From Trueperaceae bacterium (lineage in GTDB: Bacteria; Deinococcota; Deinococci; Deinococcales; Trueperaceae), in the NCBI GenBank assembly GCA_007122815.1, contig SKSV01000013.1, positions 1 to 7,876 of the forward strand: a DNA stretch of 7,876 nt, written 5' to 3'. The notes below the pieces were generated by a model, which saw nothing but the letters and a program-made list of their open reading frames with translations, was not told the origin of the DNA and did no database searches. Positions 1-5,895 of this stretch are shown here, in pieces. The translations under genes and the position numbers were made by a program. Numbering within the stretch: position 1 is the stretch's first letter; each line of letters starts with the position of its first letter.

Positions 1-122
1 ATCGACAGCCCTTCGAGTCCCGCTGCCTCCAGCCGCTCGCTCGCGACCTGCAGCAGTCTCGAGCGCAGCGCAGCTCGCGCGGCACGCTTCGCATCGTCGT
101 AAGCCGACGTTGGCTCGCTCAC
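1..122 (-). CDS. TetR-family transcriptional regulator, N-terminal fragment (runs off left edge)
   Basis: Reading the minus strand from a GTG at 122-120 gives 40 codons that stay open to the window edge. After a short polar leader, residues 21-40 (RSRLL..ASERLEAAGLEGLS) match the first helix and turn that open the DNA-binding domain of TetR-family repressors, where an [A/S]xxLFxxxGxxxxS pattern is usual. An in-frame TGA lies five codons upstream of the GTG, which fixes the start; no strong Shine-Dalgarno sequence precedes it. The helix-turn-helix recognition helix and the ligand domain lie outside the window, so the effector cannot be guessed. The gene is divergent from the recombinase at 236, with 113 bp between them. 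TetR is inferred from one helix only and could be wrong. Confidence 0.6.
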   Translation of the reverse strand, partial: MSEPTSAYDDAKRAARAALRSRLLQVASERLEAAGLEGLS

Positions 123-158
123 GACATCAAGATATCACACCGTGTTGGTGGGTGAACG

Positions 159-182
159 GCGTTCCCGGGAGGAGTGGAACGC
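159..182. promoter_or_regulatory. Inverted repeat in divergent intergenic region, possible TetR operator
   Basis: GCGTTCC (159-165) and GGAACGC (176-182) are perfect 7-bp arms around a 10-bp spacer. The site lies between the divergent TetR-like gene and the recombinase gene, where a TetR-type repressor commonly binds to control itself and its neighbour. Only the symmetry and the position support this. No convincing -35/-10 pair was found nearby on either strand, and a chance repeat is possible. Confidence 0.3.
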
Positions 183-235
183 GTCGCGTGGCATCGTTCA
201 CGGCAGCGTCCGGCAAGACTTGATTTGATAGCTCG

Positions 236-1267
236 GTGAAGCTCGCACCGCGCACGCCCGACACCACCTTGGCCAGGGCAGATCTCCTGCACCGCTGGAG
301 CGAGGAGGCGTGGCGGCGCTACGCGGTGCAGGCCGCCAACGAGCGTGATGCGGAGCGGCTCTGGACGCTCACGGAGGCGCACCTCACCCTGCACGGGAAG
401 GCCGGTATCGGGACCTCCTCCCACACCCACCGCGCCTACCGCCGCGGTGTCTTCGAGCTCGTAACGCTCTGGCACGACGTCAACCTGCTGAGGCCAGCTC
501 GCGACGCGGGAGCGCTCTACGTGCAGCGCCTGCGTAGCGGTGATCGCGAGCCGATCACGAGCGAGGCGAGAGACGGCTCTCGTGGCCGCCGTCCGAAGCG
601 GGGCCCACTCGCGCCTGCGACGGTGGAGCTTCGCGTAGCAGCCGCGCGCGCGCTGTACGCGGCGCTGCGCTGGGCTGGCGCCACCGAGGCCGACCCCTTC
701 CGGGACGTTCGCGGCGGCCGCGGCACGACGCAACCCGAAGACCTGATGGCCGGCAAGGTGTACACCGAGTTCGAGCTGATCGAACTGCTCGCGAGGGCGC
801 GGGACGACGACGACCGACTACTGCTCTTGCTCGGCGCGCACGCCGGCCTGCGGGTCAGCGAGATGCTGGCGCTGCGCTGGGAGGACGTCGATCTCGGCGG
901 ACAACGCCTGCTGGTCCGGGCCGGGAAAGGCGGCAAGGACGCACTGGTGAACCTGACGCCCAAGCTCACCGAGACGCTGCGCGGCGCAGAGCGCATGGCG
1001 CTCGCCGGCGATCGACGCGCGACGGTGCTGCGGCTACGCTCGCAGTACGGGGTCTACCGGCGGCTACGGCGCATGTGCGAGCGCGCGGAGGTGCGCTTCC
1101 GCGGTGTCCACGCGCTGCGGCACGCGGCCGGAACGCGACTCTACCGGCAGACGGGTGACCTGGGCCAGGTGCAGGACCACCTGCGCCACGCCACCCTCGA
1201 CATGGCCCGCCGCTACGCCCGTTCCGATAGGCGCAAGCTGGAGCGCTCCCTGGCCGACTGGAGCTGA
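236..1267 (+). CDS. Tyrosine recombinase / site-specific integrase (XerC/D-like)
   Basis: This 343-residue DNA strand-exchange enzyme has a full catalytic set. Arg206 sits in GAHAGLRVSEM, Lys231 in GKGGK, His292 and Arg295 in HALRH, His318 in HLRHAT, and the nucleophile is Tyr327 in MARRYAR. The His318 to Tyr327 spacing of nine residues is the same as in E. coli XerD (270 to 279). Residues about 35-145 form the helical core-binding (SAM-like) domain, with a basic Arg/Lys-rich linker at 109-122. The protein is about 40 residues longer than XerD. The start is GTG 236; an in-frame TGA at 221-223 leaves no room for an earlier start, but the Shine-Dalgarno match is poor, so a TTG or internal start is conceivable. 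It stands alone, with no excisionase, tRNA or recognisable att repeat. It may be an island or phage-remnant integrase or an accessory Xer-type recombinase. Confidence 0.9.
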   Translation: MKLAPRTPDTTLARADLLHRWSEEAWRRYAVQAANERDAERLWTLTEAHLTLHGKAGIGTSSHTHRAYRRGVFELVTLWHDVNLLRPARDAGALYVQRLRSGDREPITSEARDGSRGRRPKRGPLAPATVELRVAAARALYAALRWAGATEADPFRDVRGGRGTTQPEDLMAGKVYTEFELIELLARARDDDDRLLLLLGAHAGLRVSEMLALRWEDVDLGGQRLLVRAGKGGKDALVNLTPKLTETLRGAERMALAGDRRATVLRLRSQYGVYRRLRRMCERAEVRFRGVHALRHAAGTRLYRQTGDLGQVQDHLRHATLDMARRYARSDRRKLERSLADWS

Positions 1268-1347
1268 GGCCGAGACCTCCCCCAGGACGGCGGCGAGCCG
1301 GTAGCGAGCATTCCGGTAGCATCCACACACTGACTTGACGCGCGGTC

Positions 1348-1376
1348 TTGTCCCCTCCCGCGTGGTGTGCTAGGTT
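1348..1376 (+). promoter_or_regulatory. Predicted sigma-70-type extended -10 promoter of the sugar operon
   Basis: TTGTCC (1348-1353) as -35 and TAGGTT (1371-1376) as -10 are 17 bp apart, and TG at 1368-1369 gives an extended -10 (TGnTAnnnT). The predicted transcription start is near 1383, inside the palindrome at 1379-1394. A better-looking -35 hexamer, TTGACG at 1335-1340, is about 30 bp from this -10 and cannot pair with it. The hexamers are weak but the spacing and location are right. Confidence 0.45.
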
Positions 1377-1378
1377 TG

Positions 1379-1394
1379 GCGCAACCGATTGCGC
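1379..1394. promoter_or_regulatory. LacI-family operator palindrome upstream of the lacI-type gene
   Basis: The 16-mer GCGCAACCGATTGCGC has perfect 6-bp arms GCGCAA and TTGCGC around CCGA; 14 of 16 positions are symmetric with a central CG. Even-length palindromes with a central CpG flanked by A/T-rich half-site steps are typical of LacI/PurR-family operators, since the hinge helices wedge into that step. It lies 35 bp before the LacI-type GTG start and covers the predicted transcription start, so a bound repressor should block initiation and repress the whole operon, including its own gene. The LacI protein encoded at 1429 is the obvious ligand. Confidence 0.7.
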
Positions 1395-1428
1395 TGGCCC
1401 CCTCGCCGCCCCGTAGAAGGGTTCGACC

Positions 1429-2448
1429 GTGCGGAAGGTGACGCTCCAGGACCTCGCCGAGCAGCTCGGCGTCGCGCGCTCGACGGTCTCTCGCGCTCTG
1501 CGCGACGACCTGCAGATCTCCGCCCCGACCCGCGCAAAGGTGCGCCGGCTCGCGGACGAATCCGGCTACCATCCGAACGCTGCCGCGCGAGCGCTCACCC
1601 ACCGCAGCAGCGGCGTGATCGGCCTGGTCCTGCCGCGCTCAGCGCGTTTCGTCTTCGCCAACCCGTACTTCAGCGACCTGCTCGACGGAGTAGCCTCGGT
1701 CGCCGAGCCCGCAGGGTTCCCCCTCCTGCTCAGCGCCAGCCGCCGGCCCGACTACGCGCGTTGGCTGCAGGAAGCGCGTGTGGACGGGCTCATCGCCCTT
1801 GGCAGCAGCCTCTCCAACCATGAACTGGAAGTCCTGGAGAGGCTCGTGAAGCAAGGGTCAGCCGTCGCCCTGATCGGAGCGCCGGCGCACAGCACGAGCT
1901 TGCGCGTCGTCACCTGTGACGAGCACCCCGGGATCGATCAGGCTTGCGAGCACCTGGCCCGTACCGGCCACACCCGTGTAGCTCTCGTCGCCGGGCCCGC
2001 GCGAGCCCCTTACGCCCAGGCCCGTGCGCGCGCCTGGCGAGAAGCCTTGGCACACCATGGCTTGACGCTCGACAAGGTCGTCCACGGCGACGACACCTTC
2101 GAAGGCGGCGCCGAGGCAGCTCGAGCGCTGCGAGACCGAGGCGACCAAGCCAGCGCGTGGCTCTTCGGCAACGACCTCATGGCCTTCGGTGCGCTGCGAG
2201 CTCTCGACGAGGCCGAGTTTCGCGCGCCCGAAGACGTCGCCATCATCGGCTTCGACGACGTCATGCCCGCAGCGCTCCTCGGGCTCTCCACCGTCCACCA
2301 ACCTAGCCACGAGCTAGGAGCCGAAGCCATGACCAGCGTGGTGGCGCAACTCCGAGGCACCGTCCACACCGATGGCAGATACGTCACGCACTTCGTCCCG
2401 CGCCGCACTAGCGCAGCGTTTCTCACCTCCGGTGGAGTTGGGGGGTGA
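1429..2448 (+). CDS. LacI-family transcriptional repressor, operon regulator
   Basis: This 339-residue cytoplasmic DNA-binding regulator is of full family length. Residues 4-23 form the LacI helix-turn-helix (VTLQDLAEQLGVARSTVSRA). The hinge helix follows in the YHPNAAARAL segment (47-56). Residues about 62-335 form the periplasmic-binding-protein-like effector domain, with recognisable stretches such as SGVIGLVLP, GLIALGSSLS, HTRVALVAG, AWLFGNDLMAFGALRAL and EDVAIIGFDD. The GTG start at 1429 has AGAAGG (1415-1420) eight bases upstream and gives the canonical MxxVTLxDLA N-terminus. It is the first gene of the operon and overlaps the isomerase gene by GTGA. With the palindrome at 1379-1394 in its own leader it is probably autoregulated and relieved by the pathway sugar or a phosphorylated intermediate. 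The effector is not known; pathway context would suggest a sulfosugar or related hexose. Confidence 0.93.
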   Translation: MRKVTLQDLAEQLGVARSTVSRALRDDLQISAPTRAKVRRLADESGYHPNAAARALTHRSSGVIGLVLPRSARFVFANPYFSDLLDGVASVAEPAGFPLLLSASRRPDYARWLQEARVDGLIALGSSLSNHELEVLERLVKQGSAVALIGAPAHSTSLRVVTCDEHPGIDQACEHLARTGHTRVALVAGPARAPYAQARARAWREALAHHGLTLDKVVHGDDTFEGGAEAARALRDRGDQASAWLFGNDLMAFGALRALDEAEFRAPEDVAIIGFDDVMPAALLGLSTVHQPSHELGAEAMTSVVAQLRGTVHTDGRYVTHFVPRRTSAAFLTSGGVGG

Positions 2449-3896
2449 AAGCCTCGAGCGTCTCCGGACCCCTGCGCATCGGCTTCGCCGCCGTGGTGCG
2501 CGACGCCTTCAAGGGCGGCGCCGCGGCGTTGGCGGGACGCGCCCAGGCTGCCCTCGAGCGCCAGGCGCGATCCGACGGCGACGTGCTGCTGAGCGCCCCC
2601 GAACTCGTGCGCGACGTCCATGCCGCGCGCCGGGTCGGTGCCTGGGCCGCCGAGCGCGAGCTGGACTACCTGTTGATCCTCCACGCCACCTTCGCCACCG
2701 GTGACCTCCTCGCCCCGCTCTTGCGCGCGCTCCCGCAGGTCGGGGTATGGGCCGTGCCCGAAGCGGAGGGGCTGCCCCTCGCGCGCGGCGGGGTGCTCCC
2801 CGAGATGCGGCCCCTGCCGCTCAACAGCCTCTGCGGGCTCAACATGACGCTCTCCCTGCTCGAGCACCCTGCCGTGGGCAAGACCGAGCCCGTCAAGTGG
2901 TACTGGGGGGCACCCGGCAGCGAGGAGTTCAGGCGCCGCTGGCTTCCGACGCTGGGGGCCCTCAGGGGCCTGCGAGCGCTTCGCCGAGCACGCATCCTGC
3001 AGATCGGCGGCACCGCGCCGGCGTTCTACCGGCTCGAAGAGCGACCCGAGCTGGCCGGAGTCCACCTCGACAGCGTCCCGCTCGAGGTCCTCTACGCGCG
3101 CATGGTCGAGCAGCCCGAGGAAAGTGTGCGGGCTCGCGCGCGAGCCTGGAGCGCCGCCGAGCCGCCCATCGGCGCCAACGAGCAGCACGTGCTGGTCGCG
3201 GCCAGGACCGAGTTGGCGCTGGCCTCGCTGGCCAGCGAAGGCGACTACCAGGCGCTGGCGCTGCGCTGCTGGCCGGAGTTCGCCGAGGCCTGCGGGGGCA
3301 TGGCCTGCGCTGCGGTAGGCGCCATGGCCGATCGCCTCGTGCCGACCGCTTGCGAGGGAGACGTGATGGGCGCCTTGTCGATGCTCGTTGTGCAGGCCCT
3401 CGCGCGCGCCCCGAGCGCGCTGATGGACCTCTCGGACCTCGATCCCGAGGCCGATAGGCTGCTGCTGTGGCACTGCGGGAACGCACCCATCGCGTTCGCG
3501 GGCGCAGCGGGCGCGCGCCTGACCACGCACTTCAACCGCGACGGCACCGGCGTGGTGCGCGACATGCACCTGGCACCCGGGCCCGCCACCGGCTTCCGTC
3601 TCCTGGCTGGCGGGGGGCGCGCCGTGATCGTGAGCGGCACCCTGGAGGACGCGAGCGAGCCGGACTTCGACGGGGTGCGCGCCTGGTGGCGCGAGCTGCG
3701 CTGGGACGGTGCTCGCTCCAGCGCGTTCGAGGTCGTGGCGCGGCTCCTGGACGCCCGTCTCCCCCATCACCTGGCGCTGGCGCCCGGCGATCACAGCGAG
3801 GCCGCGCACGAGCTGGTGGTGCGCCTCGGAGGCGAGGTGCTCGGCACTGCGCGAGTCAGAGACGCACTGCACTCACCTACGCGAGGGGCGCCATGA
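2445..3896 (+). CDS. L-fucose/L-arabinose isomerase-family sugar isomerase
   Basis: This 483-residue enzyme is predicted to interconvert a free aldose and ketose using a divalent metal. Residues about 10-175 form the two Rossmann-like N-terminal domains (LRIGFAAVVRD, LDYLLILHATFATGD). The C-terminal catalytic part carries Glu304 in ACEGDVMGAL and Asp328 in ALMDLSD, 24 residues apart, as in E. coli FucI (Glu337 and Asp361). The third metal ligand is probably His441 or His442 in the RLPHHLALAPGDH segment. LLLWHCGNAP (339-348) is also typical of the family. Start GTG 2445 overlaps the lacI-type stop by four bases and has GGTGGAG (2431-2437) seven bases before it. Followed directly by kinase and aldolase genes, it should be the entry step of the pathway. 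In sulfo-EMP2 gene sets a FucI-like protein isomerises sulfoquinovose to 6-deoxy-6-sulfofructose, which is my preferred guess. Family call is firm, substrate is not. Confidence 0.85.
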   Translation: MKASSVSGPLRIGFAAVVRDAFKGGAAALAGRAQAALERQARSDGDVLLSAPELVRDVHAARRVGAWAAERELDYLLILHATFATGDLLAPLLRALPQVGVWAVPEAEGLPLARGGVLPEMRPLPLNSLCGLNMTLSLLEHPAVGKTEPVKWYWGAPGSEEFRRRWLPTLGALRGLRALRRARILQIGGTAPAFYRLEERPELAGVHLDSVPLEVLYARMVEQPEESVRARARAWSAAEPPIGANEQHVLVAARTELALASLASEGDYQALALRCWPEFAEACGGMACAAVGAMADRLVPTACEGDVMGALSMLVVQALARAPSALMDLSDLDPEADRLLLWHCGNAPIAFAGAAGARLTTHFNRDGTGVVRDMHLAPGPATGFRLLAGGGRAVIVSGTLEDASEPDFDGVRAWWRELRWDGARSSAFEVVARLLDARLPHHLALAPGDHSEAAHELVVRLGGEVLGTARVRDALHSPTRGAP

Positions 3897-4801
3897 GCCA
3901 GCCCCCCACGGTCGCGTGCGTTGGGCTCGCTTGCCTCGACCACGTCTGGCAGGTGGAGCGCTTCCCGCCGGTAGCGTCGCGTACATACGCCCGCACCTAC
4001 AGCTCTCACGGAGGCGGACCGGCCGCGACCGCTGCGGTGGCAGCCGCCCGGCTGGGCGGCCGGGCCCACCTCTGGGCGAGCCTGGGAGACGACCCGACCG
4101 CCGACTTCCTCGAGCGCGAGTTCGCCCGCGAAGGCGTCCACCTGCACGCCCTGCGTAGCCGCGCGGCGCGCAGCTTCGTGGCGGCGGTGCTGGTCGACCC
4201 GGCCGGCGAGCGCTTCATCTTCCCCTTCCGTGGCGAAGGCCTGCGGGACGACCCGGCGGCGTTCGATTGGACGGAGCTCGCTGAGGCCGAGGTGATGCTC
4301 ACCGACGCCCGCCATCCGAACGCCAGCCGCCACGCGCTCGAGCTGGCTCGCGAGCGCGGCATCACCACGGTCGGCGACTGGAGCGACCGGCGGCACTGGG
4401 ACCAGACGGAGCTGATCGATCACCTGATCGTCTCCGAGGAGTGCGCCCGTGAGGTCTCGGGCGCGGGCGATCCGATCGCCGCGCTGCCGCTCCTGCGGCG
4501 TCGATCGGACCAGCTCGTCGCGGTCACGCTCGGCCCACGCGGTATCGTTTGGGACGCGGGCGAGGGCCCTGTACGGACCGCCGCACCGGCCGTGCAGGTG
4601 ATCGACAGCACCGGGGCGGGAGACGCCTTCCACGGCGCCTACGCCTTCGCCATCGGCGCGGACCGCGAAGTGCGCGCCGCGATGCGCCTAGCGAGCGCGG
4701 TCGGGGCGCTGGCCTGCACCGGGCCCGGCCGCGATGCCCTACCGGACGTCGCGACGGCCGATGGATTGGCGGCCACCCTGCCGCACGAGGAGCCTGCATG
4801 A
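3893..4801 (+). CDS. PfkB/ribokinase-family sugar kinase, YihV-like (candidate sulfofructose kinase)
   Basis: This 302-residue ATP-dependent kinase is the same size as E. coli YihV (298). The N-terminal PfkB signature lies at 40-55, where GGGPAATAAVAAARLG is, as I recall YihV, identical over 16 residues. The C-terminal signature DSTGAGDAFHGAY carries the catalytic Asp of GAGD. Other shared stretches are VACVG near the N-terminus, GER (105-107) and LTDAR (136-140). Start ATG 3893 overlaps the isomerase stop (ATGA) and follows GAGGGG at 3883-3888; the frame is open further upstream but lacks family similarity there. It probably phosphorylates C1 of the ketose made by the preceding isomerase for the following aldolase. 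In YihV, Lys27, Asn109 and Arg138 are remembered as sulfonate contacts; here they align with Arg30, Pro111 and Arg140. Kinase family is certain; sulfofructose as substrate is inference, and another C6-anionic or plain ketose remains possible. Confidence 0.88.
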   Translation: MSQPPTVACVGLACLDHVWQVERFPPVASRTYARTYSSHGGGPAATAAVAAARLGGRAHLWASLGDDPTADFLEREFAREGVHLHALRSRAARSFVAAVLVDPAGERFIFPFRGEGLRDDPAAFDWTELAEAEVMLTDARHPNASRHALELARERGITTVGDWSDRRHWDQTELIDHLIVSEECAREVSGAGDPIAALPLLRRRSDQLVAVTLGPRGIVWDAGEGPVRTAAPAVQVIDSTGAGDAFHGAYAFAIGADREVRAAMRLASAVGALACTGPGRDALPDVATADGLAATLPHEEPA

Positions 4802-5895
4802 CCGACCCCGCCAACGACGCCACGCCCGACCCAGCCACGCTGCCCGCAGGGACGCTGCGCGCGCTGATGACGCTCGCGGACGACGGCGGCCGCTTCAGCA
4901 TGATCGCGGTTGACCAGCGACCGCCGATCTTCGCGGCGCTCGCGCGCTACGGCAACCGTGCACCCAGCGACGTCGCGTACGAAGAGGTGGCGGCCGTCAA
5001 GGGGGTGCTGCTGGAGATGCTGGCGCCGCACGCCAGCGCCGCCCTACTGGATCCCGTGTGGACACACCCGCACCACCTCCGCCAAGTACCTGGTGGCGTC
5101 GGACTGCTATCCACGCTCGAGGACCATGCGTTCGAGCTCGAGGCGGGTGAACGTCGCTCCCGCGCCATACCCGACTGGAATGTCGCCAAGATCAAGCGCT
5201 GCGGTGCGCAGGCCGTGAAGGTGCTCGCCTGGGACCGCTCCGACGTGTCGGCCGCCACGCGCGACCACCAGGACGGCTTCGTGGCCGAGATCGGCCGCGC
5301 CTGCCGCGAGCACGACATCCCCTTCGTGCTCGAGCTGCTGATCTACCCGTTGCCGGGCGAGGAGCCAGGCAGCGCCGAGTACGCCCGATCGAAGCCGCGC
5401 CTCGTGCTCGACTCGGTGCGGCACTTCACCGAAGAGCGCTTCGGCGTCGACCTGCTCAAGCTCGAGTTCCCGGCGGAGCTGAAACGGACCGCCGAGTTCT
5501 CGGCGGGAGCGTTCGATGGTCAGCGCCGCGAAGCCGTGTACGACCTGGACGAGGTCCGTAGCTACTTGAGCGAGCTCGATGCGGTGGCCTCGGTGCCGTG
5601 GGTGGTGCTGTCCGCCGGGGTGGGCCCGCACGAGTTCGCGTTCAACGTGGAGCTCGCCTGTCTCGCCGGCGCCAGCGGCTTCCTCGCCGGCCGCGCCATC
5701 TGGTACGACGCCCTCGAGGACTACCCCGACCTCGCGGCGGTGCGCGAGCGCCTGGACCGCATCAGCGTGCCTTACCTGCGCTCGCTGAGCGCCATGGCGC
5801 AGCGCGGCCGACCCTGGACCGAGCACCGCAAGTACCTGGGCGGCGTCGCGGTGGCGGGGGCGGGCCCACGCTGGCACGCGGAGTACGGCGCGTGA
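4798..5895 (+). CDS. LacD/YihT-family class I aldolase (ketose-phosphate aldolase)
   Basis: This 365-residue protein is a Schiff-base aldolase that should split a phosphorylated ketose into dihydroxyacetone phosphate and a second three-carbon aldehyde. Family landmarks in order are AVDQR (37-41), ALLDP (82-86), VKVLAWDRSD (140-149), Glu179 in FVLELLIYP, the probable Schiff-base Lys221 in DLLKLEFP, LSAGV (271-275), and GFLAGRAIW (294-302) with the phosphate- or anion-binding Arg299. The GSAEYARSKPR stretch (191-201) resembles tagatose-1,6-bisphosphate aldolase LacD, whereas FLAGRA-W and PWVVLSAGV look closer to the sulfofructose-phosphate aldolase YihT. It is about 40 residues longer than LacD, mainly from an N-terminal leader and a C-terminal tail past residue 335. 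ATG 4798 overlaps the kinase stop (ATGA), with GAGGAG at 4787-4792. It completes the isomerase-kinase-aldolase trio; the exact ketose is unproven. Confidence 0.88.
   Translation: MTDPANDATPDPATLPAGTLRALMTLADDGGRFSMIAVDQRPPIFAALARYGNRAPSDVAYEEVAAVKGVLLEMLAPHASAALLDPVWTHPHHLRQVPGGVGLLSTLEDHAFELEAGERRSRAIPDWNVAKIKRCGAQAVKVLAWDRSDVSAATRDHQDGFVAEIGRACREHDIPFVLELLIYPLPGEEPGSAEYARSKPRLVLDSVRHFTEERFGVDLLKLEFPAELKRTAEFSAGAFDGQRREAVYDLDEVRSYLSELDAVASVPWVVLSAGVGPHEFAFNVELACLAGASGFLAGRAIWYDALEDYPDLAAVRERLDRISVPYLRSLSAMAQRGRPWTEHRKYLGGVAVAGAGPRWHAEYGA

Noticed and set aside
540..558. Perfect inverted repeat GTGATCG-N5-CGATCAC inside the recombinase gene
   Set aside because: It lies in the coding sequence for a basic linker, has no T-run, and one 7-bp repeat in a window this long is compatible with chance.
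1335..1340. TTGACG as the -35 box of the operon promoter
   Set aside because: It is about 30 bp from the only credible -10 (1371-1376); TTGTCC at 1348-1353 has the right 17-bp spacing.
1268..1347. Possible terminator after the recombinase gene
   Set aside because: Only a 4-bp stem (CGGC/GCCG at 1288-1300) without a T-run was found, which is not enough for an intrinsic terminator.
2302..2318. Inverted repeat CCTAGC-N5-GCTAGG inside the LacI-type gene
   Set aside because: Its short arms lie in coding DNA, it does not resemble the operator at 1379-1394, and there is no terminator-like T-run.
2010..3872. Long open frame of 620 codons on the minus strand opposite the LacI and isomerase genes
   Set aside because: It is antisense to two well-supported genes, has no family resemblance, and long spurious frames are expected in GC-rich DNA.
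3467..3892. Upstream extension of the kinase frame
   Set aside because: It is Arg-rich, out-of-frame translation of the isomerase gene; the PfkB homology starts right after ATG 3893, which has a ribosome-binding sequence.
4549..4797. Upstream extension of the aldolase frame
   Set aside because: It overlaps the kinase gene and is Arg/Gly-rich shadow sequence; ATG 4798 with GAGGAG upstream fits the family.
5598..5891. Upstream extension of the oxidoreductase frame
   Set aside because: It overlaps the aldolase gene with Arg-rich shadow sequence; GTG 5892 with GTGA coupling is the better start.
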